Source: CAIVAT01 sp037133475
GTDB taxonomy: Bacteria > Bacteroidota > Bacteroidia > Bacteroidales > FEN-979
Length of the DNA: 64,000 nt
NCBI GenBank assembly: GCA_037133475.1
Contig: JBAXOB010000020.1
Coordinates: 7,291-71,290, forward strand
Direction of reading: 5' to 3'
The notes beneath the pieces are model-generated. The model worked only from the letters and a program-made list of their open reading frames with translations, did not search any database and was not told where the DNA came from. Of this stretch, positions 51,298-60,467 are shown one piece after another (position 1 is the stretch's first letter; every line of letters starts with the position of its first letter). The position numbers were made by a program, and so were the translations under genes.

Positions 51298-51907
51298 CAC
51301 GGTTTATGTGCGTTTTAATGCGGGAGGAGAGCAGGTCGATGGCGACCTTGTTCTGTCCGCCCTGGGGCACAATGATGTCAGCATAACGCTTGGTAGGTTC
51401 AATAAATTGCAGGTGCATGGGTTTTACAAAACTCTCGTAATGTTCCAGGACCTGCTGGAAGGATCTCCCGCGCTCTTCGATATCGCGCCTGATAACGCGC
51501 ATAAGCCTGTCGTCGCCATCGGCATCGACAAAGACCTTGATATCCATTTTCTTCCTGAGGCGCGGATTGGAAAGGATCAGGATCCCTTCAACGATGATGA
51601 CTTTCGACGGGTTGACGGCGATGGTTTCCTTTGAACGTGCGCAGGTAACATAGGAGTACATGGGCATTTCGATGGGCATCCCCGATTTCAGGGTTTCAAG
51701 CTGGCTGATCAGCAGGCTCCATTCGATGGAACTGGGATGGTCAAAGTTGATCCGGGCCCGTTCTTCGGCCGACTTGTGTCCGTTATCCTTATAATAGGCA
51801 TCCTGGGGAATAACCGTAACGGCCTCTTTCGGCAGGTGTTTGATCACCTGCTTGACAACTGTTGACTTTCCCGAACCGGATCCACCGGCAATTCCAATGA
51901 TCAGCAT
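51251..51907 (-). CDS. udk: Uridine kinase
   Basis: Pyrimidine salvage enzyme that phosphorylates uridine and cytidine. The P-loop IGIAGGSGSGKSTVV is at the N-terminus; INFDHPSSIEW, VIIVEGILIL and RVIRRDIEERGR are the other family blocks. The ATG at 51907 (MLIIGIAGG) gives 218 residues, normal for the family. A longer frame reaching into the OadB gene is unlikely. The gene sits four bases after oadB/mmdB and overlaps the DUF255 gene, so it may be part of the decarboxylase operon. Confidence 0.95.
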   Translation of the reverse strand: MLIIGIAGGSGSGKSTVVKQVIKHLPKEAVTVIPQDAYYKDNGHKSAEERARINFDHPSSIEWSLLISQLETLKSGMPIEMPMYSYVTCARSKETIAVNPSKVIIVEGILILSNPRLRKKMDIKVFVDADGDDRLMRVIRRDIEERGRSFQQVLEHYESFVKPMHLQFIEPTKRYADIIVPQGGQNKVAIDLLSSRIKTHINRDADDSKQVQPPAQRT

Positions 51908-51911
51908 CGAT

Positions 51912-53093
51912 TTACAATAAGAAACCCAATAACAGGCCGGCGGTGATGGCACTGCCGATCAAACCGGCGATATTCGGCGCCATGGCATGACCGATGAGGT
52001 GGTTTGTCGGATCTTCCCTGAGTCCCATTTCATGCGCAATGCGCGCACTGTCGGGCACTGCGGCAACTCCTGCCGCACCCACGAGCGGGTTGATCCTGTT
52101 TTCCTTCTTCAGAAAAATGTTCATCACCTTTGCAAAGATGATCCCCCCTGCCGTTGCCACCATAAAGGCGATGGCGCCGAGCACAAAGATAAGAATTGAC
52201 TGCCATTTTAAAAATACATCGGCCTGGGTGCTCGCCCCAACGGTTAACCCAATGAGGATCACCACGATGTCGATCAGTACCGTGCTGGCTGTTGCGGCGA
52301 GTTGCTTGGTCATCCCCGACTCCTTGAGGATATTTCCAAAGAAAAACATTCCCAGCAAAGGCAGGGATGCCGGCGCCACGAAGGCGCTTAACAGCAATCC
52401 CAGGAGCGGGAAGAGTATCTTTTCAAACTTGCTGACGGTTCTCGGCGGTTTCATGCGGATCAGCCGCTCTTTGCGGGTGGTCAGCAGTTTCATGATGGGA
52501 GGCTGGATAACCGGCACCAGCGACATGTAGATATAGGCTGCAATGGCAATAGGGCCGATGAGGTTTTGCACCTCAAGCCCTTTGCCGGTTGCATGAAGTC
52601 CGCCGGCAAGCTGCGAGGTGAGGAAAATGGCCGTGTTGCCGTCGGCACCGCCAATAATGGCAATTGCCGCAGCCTGTGCCATCGGGAAGCCGAAAACCAT
52701 CGCCCCCAGGAAGCTGACAAATATCCCCACCTGGGCGGCAGCCCCCAGCAGCATCAGCTTGGGATTGGAAATAAGCGGGGAAAGGTCGGTCATGGCCCCG
52801 AGTCCAAGGAATATCAATGCCGGGTAGATCCCCTTTAATACGCCGAAAAAAAGATAGTTCAGCACACTGCCATCCTGGTAAATACCGGGATGATAGGCCG
52901 CTTCGTGAAGGAACGGGATGTTCCCCAGGATGATCCCCATCCCGAGCGGGATGAGCAGCAGGGGTTTGTAACTGTACCGTATTGCCAGTAAAACCAGCGC
53001 AATGCCGACCAGGATCATGATCAGGTTCCCTGAGGTTGCATTGTAAAAACCGGTATTTTCCCAAAGACCGAATAATGTTTGAGGTGTGTTCAT
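51912..53093 (-). CDS. mmdB: Na+-translocating decarboxylase beta subunit (OadB/MmdB)
   Basis: 393-residue, highly hydrophobic inner-membrane protein that performs the carboxybiotin decarboxylation step and pumps about two Na+ out per turnover. The family-specific sequences are FLGLGAMTDLSPLISNPK, IGGADGNTAIFLTSQL and GAAGVAAVPDSARIAHEMG near the end, the last holding residues of the Na+ pathway. The gene lies two bases after the biotin carrier gene. The neighbours (mce, carboxyltransferase, gamma subunit) point to methylmalonyl-CoA rather than oxaloacetate as substrate. Confidence 0.95.
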   Translation of the reverse strand: MNTPQTLFGLWENTGFYNATSGNLIMILVGIALVLLAIRYSYKPLLLIPLGMGIILGNIPFLHEAAYHPGIYQDGSVLNYLFFGVLKGIYPALIFLGLGAMTDLSPLISNPKLMLLGAAAQVGIFVSFLGAMVFGFPMAQAAAIAIIGGADGNTAIFLTSQLAGGLHATGKGLEVQNLIGPIAIAAYIYMSLVPVIQPPIMKLLTTRKERLIRMKPPRTVSKFEKILFPLLGLLLSAFVAPASLPLLGMFFFGNILKESGMTKQLAATASTVLIDIVVILIGLTVGASTQADVFLKWQSILIFVLGAIAFMVATAGGIIFAKVMNIFLKKENRINPLVGAAGVAAVPDSARIAHEMGLREDPTNHLIGHAMAPNIAGLIGSAITAGLLLGFLL

Positions 53094-53095
53094 GG

Positions 53096-53527
53096 TTATT
53101 CTATTTCAACTAAAACATCATTCTGGGCAACGGTTTGTCCGGGCTTTACCAGGACAACCCTTACCACGCCATCCTTTTCCGAAAGGACATTGTTCTCCAT
53201 CTTCATCGCCTCCATGGTAAGCAGTTTCTGGCCCATGGCAACCTTGTCGCCCGGTTTTACCAGCACGGTGATGATGGTACCCGGCAACGGCGCCTTGATG
53301 GCCATGTTGGTCGTCTGGGTGACGGTTCGCGGGATCTTCGATTCCTTGCGCGTCGGTTTTGGCGGCTCGGCCCTGACAAGGGTCGGGGTTTTGGTTATTT
53401 TCAGTTCCTTCTGAACCTCCACATCATAGAGCGTTCCGTTAACTTCCATTTTGGCAATGTTATCTTCAAAACCAAGTACCTCTACTTCGTAGGAATTGCC
53501 GTTGATCACAAAATTGAATTTCTTCAT
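53096..53527 (-). CDS. Biotin carboxyl carrier subunit of the decarboxylase
   Basis: 143-residue biotin carrier. An N-terminal beta-rich part (about 1-70) and a Pro/Lys linker lead to a biotinyl domain with the motif EAMKMEN, where K109 is the attachment site. It carries the carboxyl group from the soluble carboxyltransferase (MmdA) to the membrane subunit OadB. The spacing is tight: three bases from the gamma subunit gene and two from the beta subunit gene. Confidence 0.94.
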   Translation of the reverse strand: MKKFNFVINGNSYEVEVLGFEDNIAKMEVNGTLYDVEVQKELKITKTPTLVRAEPPKPTRKESKIPRTVTQTTNMAIKAPLPGTIITVLVKPGDKVAMGQKLLTMEAMKMENNVLSEKDGVVRVVLVKPGQTVAQNDVLVEIE

Positions 53528-53530
53528 GGT

Positions 53531-53902
53531 TTACCTTTGTTTAATCGTATTGAGGATTCCATAGATTTTTGAACTCCAGGGGGAGTATGTTTTTGAAACT
53601 TTCCGGATGGTCATCACATATTTTTCTTCATCGTGCAATTCGGAAAAAAAGAGGTAAAGGGCGGCTGCAATGGCGGCATTTTCCTCGCCGGTCATGACTA
53701 CCTTTGATTTTACTTCAACTTCCGGTTTCGCTGAATTCCTTAGTTTACGTCTTTTGAGGAAATCCTGAAGGGTATGGAGCCTGGTGAAAAAATAGGCCAT
53801 GATGGCCAGGGCCAGCAGTACGATGCAATATCCTGCAATGGTGATCACCAGGGCAAAATGATCGATCAGCGAAAGGTCGAATGTTATTTCTGAAAGTCTC
53901 AT
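53531..53902 (-). CDS. OadG-like gamma/delta subunit of the Na+-pumping decarboxylase
   Basis: 123-residue protein with one membrane helix (about 15-42, GYCIVLLALAIMAYFF) and a charged cytoplasmic tail. The segment MTGEENAAIAAALYLFFSELHDEEK is typical of OadG-family subunits in Bacteroidota. It anchors and assembles the carboxyltransferase on the beta subunit. It sits between the carboxyltransferase and biotin carrier genes. Confidence 0.86.
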   Translation of the reverse strand: MRLSEITFDLSLIDHFALVITIAGYCIVLLALAIMAYFFTRLHTLQDFLKRRKLRNSAKPEVEVKSKVVMTGEENAAIAAALYLFFSELHDEEKYVMTIRKVSKTYSPWSSKIYGILNTIKQR

Positions 53903-53920
53903 AATATCTCCGTTTTTGGA

Positions 53921-55480
53921 TTACAGGGGAATATTGCTGTGTTTCTTGGGAGGCAGGCTGTCCTTCTTGGTCTGCAGCGTCTGCAAAGCCCGGATGATGC
54001 GGAAACGGGTGTTACGCGGTTCGATGACATCGTCGATATAGCCGTATTTGGCAGCATCGTAGGGGTTTGCAAACATGACCTTGTACTCGTTTTCCTTTTC
54101 GGCGATATATTTGTTCCGTTCAATGGGATCTTCAATTTCGCTGATCCTCTTGCCCTCCAGGATTTCAATGGCCCCTTTGGGTCCCATCACGGCAATTTCA
54201 GCGGAGGGCCAGGCGTAGTTGATATCGGCCCGGAGCTGCTTGCAGCCCATCACATCATGCGCCCCGCCGTACGATTTGCGAAGGGTGATGGTGATCTTCG
54301 GCACGGTGGCTTCACCGTATGCAAAGAGCAGTTTGGCGCCGTGAATGATGATCCCGCCATATTCCTGGGTGCTTCCGGGCAAAAAGCCGGGAACATCGAC
54401 CAGGGTGATGATGGGAATATTGAAGGCATCGCAGAAGCGGACGAAACGGGCAGCCTTGCGCGAGGCTTCGATATCGAGCACACCGGCAAGGTAGTTGGGC
54501 TGGTTGGCCACCATACCGCAGGAAATACCATTGAACTTGGCAAATCCCACGACGATATTTTTGGCATAATGCTGGTGAACCTCGAGAAATTCGCGGTCGT
54601 CGACCATCAGGTAAATGACATCCTTCACATCGTAAGGCTGGTTTGGATTGGCAGGAACCACCTCGTTGAGAAGATCTTCCACGCGGTCGATCGGGTCGGT
54701 GCATTCCGACTGGGGGGGATCTTCCAGGTTGTTCTGCGGCAGGTAGGAGATCAGTTTGCGGATCATCATCAGCCCCTCATCCTCATTCACGACGCGGAAA
54801 TGGGCGACCCCCGATTTTGTTGAATGCACGGTTGCTCCGCCCAGGTCCTCCGTGGTGATATCCTCACCGGTAACCGTCTTGGTAACTTTCGGACCGGTAA
54901 CGAACATGTAGCTGGTCTTTTCGCTCATGACCACGAAATCGGTAAGGGCAGGGGAATAGACGGCTCCGCCGGCGCAGGGCCCGAAAATGGCTGAAATCTG
55001 GGGAACCACGCCCGAAGCGGCGATATTCCGCATAAAGATCTCGGCATAACCGGCCAGGGAGTTAACCCCCTCCTGGATCCTGGCACCACCGCTGTCGTTG
55101 ATCCCGATCACGGGGGCGCCAACCTTCATCGCCTGGTCCATGATCTTGCAGATCTTACGGGCAAAGGTCTCTGACAGCGATCCGCCAAAAACAGTGAAAT
55201 CCTGGGAAAAAACGAAAACCACGCGGCCATCGATGGTGCCGCGACCGGTAACCACACCATCGCCCAGGTAGGATTCATTCTCCAACCCGAAATTGGTACA
55301 GCGATGGCTTACAAACATATCATATTCCTCAAAACTTCCTTCGTCGAGAAGCTTTTCAACACGCTCACGGGCAGTGTATTTTCCCTTTTTATGTTGTGAT
55401 TTGATCCGTTCTTCGCCGCCACCGAGCTTTGCCATCTCGCGTTTAGCAAGCAGTTCGGAGATTTTACTTTCATTAGCCAT
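53921..55480 (-). CDS. mmdA: Acyl-CoA carboxyltransferase, methylmalonyl-CoA decarboxylase alpha subunit
   Basis: 519-residue crotonase-fold carboxyltransferase, normally a hexamer. Family blocks are GVVTGRGTIDGRVVFVFSQD, GINDSGGARIQEGVNSLAGY, GPCAGGAVYSPALTDF and TLVDVPGFLPGSTQEYGGII. It moves the carboxyl group of a CoA thioester to biotin. The same fold serves propionyl-CoA carboxylase. The presence of OadB and OadG subunits in the same operon, and of methylmalonyl-CoA epimerase upstream, argues for decarboxylation of methylmalonyl-CoA in the succinate-to-propionate route. Confidence 0.95.
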   Translation of the reverse strand: MANESKISELLAKREMAKLGGGEERIKSQHKKGKYTARERVEKLLDEGSFEEYDMFVSHRCTNFGLENESYLGDGVVTGRGTIDGRVVFVFSQDFTVFGGSLSETFARKICKIMDQAMKVGAPVIGINDSGGARIQEGVNSLAGYAEIFMRNIAASGVVPQISAIFGPCAGGAVYSPALTDFVVMSEKTSYMFVTGPKVTKTVTGEDITTEDLGGATVHSTKSGVAHFRVVNEDEGLMMIRKLISYLPQNNLEDPPQSECTDPIDRVEDLLNEVVPANPNQPYDVKDVIYLMVDDREFLEVHQHYAKNIVVGFAKFNGISCGMVANQPNYLAGVLDIEASRKAARFVRFCDAFNIPIITLVDVPGFLPGSTQEYGGIIIHGAKLLFAYGEATVPKITITLRKSYGGAHDVMGCKQLRADINYAWPSAEIAVMGPKGAIEILEGKRISEIEDPIERNKYIAEKENEYKVMFANPYDAAKYGYIDDVIEPRNTRFRIIRALQTLQTKKDSLPPKKHSNIPL

Positions 55481-55507
55481 AGGAGAGGGTATTAGGTCTG
55501 TTTTTCT

Positions 55508-55909
55508 TTATTTACTGCAAAACTCTACAAGTACACCATGGGTCGATTTAGGATGGAGAAAGCCGATATTCATCCCTTCAGCTCCTTTGCGGGAAACCTT
55601 GTCGATCAGTACAAGTCCCTGTGATTCAGCATCCGCAAGGGCAGCGGTGGCATCCGCAACGGCAAAGGCGATATGATGGATCCCCTCCCCCTTCTTTTCC
55701 AGGAACTTCCCGATGGGTCCTTCCGGGTCTGTCGACTCAAGAAGTTCTATCTTGGTTTCGCCTATAAGGAAAAAAGCCGTTTTAACACGCTGATCCTTAA
55801 CTTCTTCAACGTTATAACATTTTGTTCCCAGCAAATTTTCGTAATAGGGAATACTCTCCTCCAGGCTTTTCACTGCTATGCCAAGATGCTCAATATGTGT
55901 AGGTTTCAT
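55508..55909 (-). CDS. mce: Methylmalonyl-CoA epimerase
   Basis: 133-residue VOC-fold enzyme that interconverts (R)- and (S)-methylmalonyl-CoA. The start MKPTHIEHLGIAVKSLEE carries the first metal His, and GEGIHHIAFAV carries the second. The end STHGVLVEFC has the metal Glu. It is the first gene of the decarboxylase operon, with a well-formed promoter just upstream, and supplies the isomer used by MmdA after methylmalonyl-CoA mutase (not in this window). Confidence 0.95.
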   Translation of the reverse strand: MKPTHIEHLGIAVKSLEESIPYYENLLGTKCYNVEEVKDQRVKTAFFLIGETKIELLESTDPEGPIGKFLEKKGEGIHHIAFAVADATAALADAESQGLVLIDKVSRKGAEGMNIGFLHPKSTHGVLVEFCSK

Positions 55910-55937
55910 AAATTTATTGTTAATTAATTAACAGCAC

Positions 55938-55968
55938 AAAGTTAAGTAGTTTAATTGACATTGCAAAC
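55938..55968 (-). promoter_or_regulatory. Promoter of the mce-mmdA decarboxylase operon
   Basis: On the minus strand TTTG (55968-55965) and TAACTTTG (55945-55938) are separated by exactly 19 bases, a full match to the Bacteroidota promoter. The palindrome TTAATTAATTAA at 55921-55932 lies just downstream, near the start point. Confidence 0.75.
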
Positions 55969-56042
55969 ACCAAACTTTCATGCCATTACAAAGAATTTAA
56001 AAAATATTTGATAAAAAATGTCGGGAACAATAAAATGTATTG

Positions 56043-56050
56043 TAATTTTG
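56043..56050 (+). promoter_or_regulatory. -7 element of the TetR-TolC export operon, with possible operator
   Basis: TAATTTTG lies 28 bases before the TetR gene start. Between them TTAGTCAA and TTAGTCGA form a direct repeat (about 56059-56073) close to the predicted start point, a candidate TetR operator. Confidence 0.5.
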
Positions 56051-56078
56051 GACCGTTTTAGTCAATTAGTCGAATTTT

Positions 56079-56687
56079 ATGGTTAAGAAAGATGAAACCC
56101 GCATGAAGATCCTTGCCGCTGCGCAGGATGTCTTTAACCGGTATGGTTACGGGAAAAGTACGGTGGATGACATTGCAAAGGAGATGGGGAAGGGAAAAAG
56201 TTCCATCTACTATTATTTCACCAGCAAGGAGGATATTTTTAAAGCGGTGATCGAAAAGGAGTTGCAGCTGATGAAAAGCAGGATTCTTGTTGCGGTTTCG
56301 CAGAAAAAGGATTCGAGGGAAAAACTTAAGGTTTACGTGGTCGAGCGCATGCAGGGGCTGAAAAGCCTCAAGAATCTCTATAATGTGCTGCGCACGGAGC
56401 ACCCTACGCAGCGCGATTTTGTCGATCAGACCCGCCAGCAAACCGACCAGGAGGAGATCAACGTTGTTGCCGGGATCCTCGACCAGGGGGTTGAAACCGG
56501 GATATTTCACCTTGAAGATACCTATTTGACTTCGATTGCCATCGTAACCGCTCTGAAAGGAATGGAGATTCCCCTGCTGGTGGCAGATTCAGGCAGCGAC
56601 CACCTGCTTGAACAGCGTCTCGACAGGCTCCTGGATGTGCTGTTTTTTGGGATTATCAAACGTGAGTCAGACCATTTAAAGAGCTAA
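56079..56687 (+). CDS. TetR/AcrR-family transcriptional regulator
   Basis: 202-residue regulator. The N-terminal helix-turn-helix (about 8-55) reads RMKILAAAQDVFNRYGYGK and KEMGKGKSSIYYYFTSKED, the classic TetR pattern. The C-terminal ligand-binding part is helical. It is the first gene of a five-gene operon for an envelope export system, 13 bases before the TolC gene, and most likely represses that operon until a ligand is bound. The ligand is unknown. Confidence 0.94.
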   Translation: MVKKDETRMKILAAAQDVFNRYGYGKSTVDDIAKEMGKGKSSIYYYFTSKEDIFKAVIEKELQLMKSRILVAVSQKKDSREKLKVYVVERMQGLKSLKNLYNVLRTEHPTQRDFVDQTRQQTDQEEINVVAGILDQGVETGIFHLEDTYLTSIAIVTALKGMEIPLLVADSGSDHLLEQRLDRLLDVLFFGIIKRESDHLKS

Positions 56688-56700
56688 TATCAAACAGGAT

Positions 56701-58197
56701 ATGAAAATAAGAATCAACATAATCCCGGGACTGGCTATCCTGATACTCTTGTGCAACTTCAGCTCGCAGGGAGCCCACCCTTCAATTGTGAAAAAAGTAA
56801 CATTCGACCAGGCCCGTGAGATTACCTGGGAAAACAGCCATGTGCTGAAACAGGTGAATTACCTTAAGCTTCAGAAGGACCAGGAGCGCCGCGCGGCAAA
56901 AGGGCTCTACTACCCGACGGTTGGGATCATGGCCAATGCAACGGTCATGTCCGATCCCATCACCCTTGACCTTACCCCCGTCAGGGATGCCATCGCTCCC
57001 TTGTATAAAACGTTAGGAAACTACGGTAAATTCGGCATTACCGGGGTTCCCGACGATATGGCCACCCAGATTATCCGGCAAAAGATGCTGGCGGGCCTCA
57101 ATGAGATCGAATCGCAGCAATGGGACCAGATGATCCAGAAAAAGGAATTCGGCGTGGTGGCGGCCACCATGCAATGGCCGTTGTATGCCGGGGGCAAGAT
57201 CAGGGCGGCCAACAAGGCGGCTTCGATAAACCAGCTGGAGGTAACAGAAATCTCGCGCCAGAAGCAGGGGGAACTGATGAGTGAACTGGCAGAACGTTAC
57301 TACGGACTTTGCCTTGCCAGGCAGGTTGTGCTGGTCAGGCAGGAGGTTTTCAAGGGATTGCAGCAGCACCTCGACGAAGCCGTAAAGCTGGAAAAGGAGG
57401 GCATGATCTCCAACGCCGATGTGCTTCATGCAAAGGTCTACCACGCGCAGGCAAGCCGTGAACTCAGCAAGGCGCTGCAGCAAACCGAGATAGTGAACCA
57501 GGCGCTGACCGGCACGATGGCCATCGGCGACAGCACCCAGATTGAAACCGAATCAAACCTCTTTTACATCGATTCCATCGAACCGGAAAGCTTCTTCATT
57601 GATCTCTCCCTGACAAGGAACCCGCTGCTAAACCAGATTGAATCGAAAAAACAGCTGGCCGAACAGGGATATAAGGCTGAACGGGCCGATTTAATGCCTG
57701 CCGTGGCAGTCCAGGGAACCTACGATATCGTAAACAAGGACCTTTCACCCTATATGCCCGACTGGGAGGTCGGGATCGGGCTCAAATGGACCCTGTTCGA
57801 CGGCGTGGCCCGCTTTGCCAGGGTAAAAGCTGCCTCGCTGAAAACCAGGGAGGCCGAAGAATACGGCCTGAAGGCCCAATCGGATGTGGCCTCCATGATC
57901 AACAAACTGTACCATGAGCTTGCCATGTACCACGACCAGCTTACCGAGCTTGCCACGGCCCGGCAGTATGCCGAGGAGTACCTGCGCGCAAGCGAGGCAT
58001 CCTTCCACCAGGATATGACCAACTCAACCCAGGTGATCGACGCCAGCCTTGCCCTGGCCCAGATCAGGACCGAGCGCCTGCAGGCAATGTTCAACTATGA
58101 CGTTACGTTGGCCCGTTTGCTGGAATATTCGGGTGTCTCCGCCGATTTTTCCTCCTATTCCACCCGCAACAACGCCAAATCAGAGCACTATCAATAA
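56701..58197 (+). CDS. TolC-family outer-membrane efflux protein
   Basis: 498-residue outer-membrane channel. A signal peptide (about 1-25) and the two OEP repeats typical of TolC are present: the first includes EITWENSHVLKQVNYLKLQKD and MQWPLYAGGKIRAAN, the second QKQLAEQGYKAERADLMPAV and GLKWTLFDGVARFARVKAA. Long helices form the periplasmic tunnel. It would serve the HlyD-type adaptor and the two ABC-2 permeases encoded directly downstream. Confidence 0.94.
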   Translation: MKIRINIIPGLAILILLCNFSSQGAHPSIVKKVTFDQAREITWENSHVLKQVNYLKLQKDQERRAAKGLYYPTVGIMANATVMSDPITLDLTPVRDAIAPLYKTLGNYGKFGITGVPDDMATQIIRQKMLAGLNEIESQQWDQMIQKKEFGVVAATMQWPLYAGGKIRAANKAASINQLEVTEISRQKQGELMSELAERYYGLCLARQVVLVRQEVFKGLQQHLDEAVKLEKEGMISNADVLHAKVYHAQASRELSKALQQTEIVNQALTGTMAIGDSTQIETESNLFYIDSIEPESFFIDLSLTRNPLLNQIESKKQLAEQGYKAERADLMPAVAVQGTYDIVNKDLSPYMPDWEVGIGLKWTLFDGVARFARVKAASLKTREAEEYGLKAQSDVASMINKLYHELAMYHDQLTELATARQYAEEYLRASEASFHQDMTNSTQVIDASLALAQIRTERLQAMFNYDVTLARLLEYSGVSADFSSYSTRNNAKSEHYQ

Positions 58198-58227
58198 TAA
58201 AACGAAACAACAGTAAATCATTATATT

Positions 58228-59232
58228 ATGAATAAAAAAGCGATTATTTTGACCATCACCGGAATATGCATCCTGCTGGCTCTGGTTATATATTCAGCGA
58301 TCGTGATCTGCATGCCCCGTCCCATTGAAGTACAGGGAGAGGTGGATGCGACACAGATCAGGGTGGCCTCCAAAATTGTGGGCCGTTTGGACAGCCTGCC
58401 GGTTCACAAGGGTGACGAGGTAAAAAAAGGCATGTTGCTCTTCGTTCTGAGCAGCCCGGAAATAAACGCAAAACTCGACCAGGCCAACGCAGCGCTGCAC
58501 GGGGCCATGGCCCAGAACCTCAAGGCGGAAACGGGGGCCGAAAAAGAGGATATCGCCGCTGCCTTCAACATGTACCAGAAGGCACAGGCCGCCTATGACC
58601 TGGCCCTGAAGACCAATGCCAGGATCCAGAACCTGTATAAAGAGGGCGTTTTCCCGGCACAAAAAAAAGATGAGTCGGAAGCCCAGCTGAAGGTAGCTCT
58701 TGAAACCGCCAATGCTGCCCGGGAAACCTGGACAAAGGCTAAGAACGGTACCCGCAGCGAGGACAAGGAATCCGCCAAAGCCATGGTCGACCGTGCCGAG
58801 GGGGCCATCACCGAGGTGAAGAGTTACCTCGACGAAACCCGGATCTTCTCCCCTGCCGACGGCGAAATTTCAGACATCATCGCCGAACCCGGCGAACTTG
58901 TTTCGGCAGGATACCCGGTCGTCACCCTCATCGACCTGAGAGATTGCTGGATCACCTTTAACCTGCGCGAGGACCTGCTGGCCTCGGTCAGGATGGGTTC
59001 GGAATTCGACGCCCGTTTCCCCGCCCTTGGAAACAAAACGATCAGGCTCAAGATTACCTACATCCACCCCCTCGGTAATTTCGCAACCTGGAATGCCACC
59101 AAAACCTCTGGCGATTTCGACATGAAAACCTTTGAAGTCCACGCCAGGCCGGTGAATCCAGTAGAAGGACTCAGGCCGGGCATGAGCGCGCTGGTTAACT
59201 GGAGAAAAGTAGCCAAAGCAGCAGGAAAATAA
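58228..59232 (+). CDS. HlyD/EmrA-type membrane-fusion protein
   Basis: 334-residue periplasmic adaptor. One N-terminal membrane helix (about 5-30) is followed by a biotinyl-lipoyl-like half (PIEVQGEVDATQIRVASKIV and LDSLPVHKGDEVKKG). A helical hairpin (about 85-195) comes next, then the second lipoyl half (ETRIFSPADGEISDIIAEPG) and a beta-barrel domain. It links the inner-membrane permeases to TolC. The order TolC, adaptor, permease, permease is a common export-operon layout in this phylum. Confidence 0.93.
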   Translation: MNKKAIILTITGICILLALVIYSAIVICMPRPIEVQGEVDATQIRVASKIVGRLDSLPVHKGDEVKKGMLLFVLSSPEINAKLDQANAALHGAMAQNLKAETGAEKEDIAAAFNMYQKAQAAYDLALKTNARIQNLYKEGVFPAQKKDESEAQLKVALETANAARETWTKAKNGTRSEDKESAKAMVDRAEGAITEVKSYLDETRIFSPADGEISDIIAEPGELVSAGYPVVTLIDLRDCWITFNLREDLLASVRMGSEFDARFPALGNKTIRLKITYIHPLGNFATWNATKTSGDFDMKTFEVHARPVNPVEGLRPGMSALVNWRKVAKAAGK

Positions 59233-59278
59233 ACCGGCCGAAACGAAAAAGGCATCAGGAATAAAAGGAAAAAAAACA

Positions 59279-60460
59279 ATGGAAAAAGAAAGATCCCGGC
59301 CGGTGTTATCCGTTCTCAGCAGGGAGATAAACCGTATCCTCCATGATAAGGTATATCTCTTTACAGGGATCATCGCCCCGCTGATTGGGTTCAGCCTCAT
59401 CACGCTGATCTTCTCGGCCAATGTGCCGCGTAAACTTCCCGTGGCGATCGTTGACCAGGACCACACCGCCCTGTCGCGGAAGATCACCAGGATGATCGGA
59501 GCGACACCGATTGCCCTGCCCGACAACCATTTTACAGATCCAAACGAGGCAAGAAGCGCCATGATCGCCGGGAAAGCAGATGCCGTCGTGGTAATCCCGG
59601 CGGGTTCGGAAAAGCAGATCCTGCGCGGGGAACATGTCGACCTGGCCATCTATTTCAACAATGTATACCTTATTAAAGCAGGATTGCTGAAAAGCGGCAT
59701 CCAAAAGGCCATTGCCACCCTTTCAGCCGGGATAAAACTGCAAACCCGCATGATGTGGGGCGAGTCGCCGACACAAGCCCTTGCTAAAATCCAGGCAGTT
59801 CAGCTGTCGCCGGTCCTGCTCTTTAACCCCTACACCAACTATGAATATTACCTCACCCTGCTGATCCTGCCGGTATTGCTGACCGTTTTCGTCCTTTTCG
59901 GCACCCTTTACGCCCTGGGTACCGAACTGCAATACGGTACCGGGCCCGAATGGCTGCAGGCGGCTGGAAACAGGATGCTGCCCGCCATTACCGGAAAACT
60001 GCTGATCCATACCTCCTGGTATTTCGGTATCGCGATGGCGATGAACCTTATTTTTTTCCAGGTACTGGGGCTCCCGCTCAGGGGCCATTTCCCGATGATC
60101 CTCCTTTCGGAATTCGTAATGATCCTGAGTTACCAGGGAATGGCCCTGTTCATGGTCACGCTTACCCGGAACCTTCGGCTGGCCCTGTCGCTTGCCAGCG
60201 CCTATACCATGCTGGCCATCACCTTTGCAGGGCTGACCTTTCCCGCCTTCGGGATGCCGGCCATGGCACAGGTTTTCAGCAAGGTATTTCCCCTCACCTA
60301 CTGGCTAGAAATCTTTGTGGGTCAGACACTCCGGGGAGAACCGACAGCCAACGCGGTCGTCCTGCTGTGGAAAATGGTTATCTTCCTGGTAGCAGGGATT
60401 TGCCTGGTTCCCCGGCTGAAATACCTGTTGCAACACGAAAAATTCTGGGGTAAAATCTGA
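59279..60460 (+). CDS. ABC-2 type permease (YhhJ-like), first of two
   Basis: 393-residue ABC-2 permease. An N-terminal helix (about 27-47) is followed by a large periplasmic domain (about 48-185; PVAIVDQDHTALSRKITRMI) and five C-terminal helices (about 185-385). The final part PLTYWLEIFVGQTLRGEP is typical. It would form a heterodimer with the next gene product. The required ABC ATPase is not encoded in the operon. Confidence 0.9.
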   Translation: MEKERSRPVLSVLSREINRILHDKVYLFTGIIAPLIGFSLITLIFSANVPRKLPVAIVDQDHTALSRKITRMIGATPIALPDNHFTDPNEARSAMIAGKADAVVVIPAGSEKQILRGEHVDLAIYFNNVYLIKAGLLKSGIQKAIATLSAGIKLQTRMMWGESPTQALAKIQAVQLSPVLLFNPYTNYEYYLTLLILPVLLTVFVLFGTLYALGTELQYGTGPEWLQAAGNRMLPAITGKLLIHTSWYFGIAMAMNLIFFQVLGLPLRGHFPMILLSEFVMILSYQGMALFMVTLTRNLRLALSLASAYTMLAITFAGLTFPAFGMPAMAQVFSKVFPLTYWLEIFVGQTLRGEPTANAVVLLWKMVIFLVAGICLVPRLKYLLQHEKFWGKI

Positions 60461-60467
60461 TCGTACT

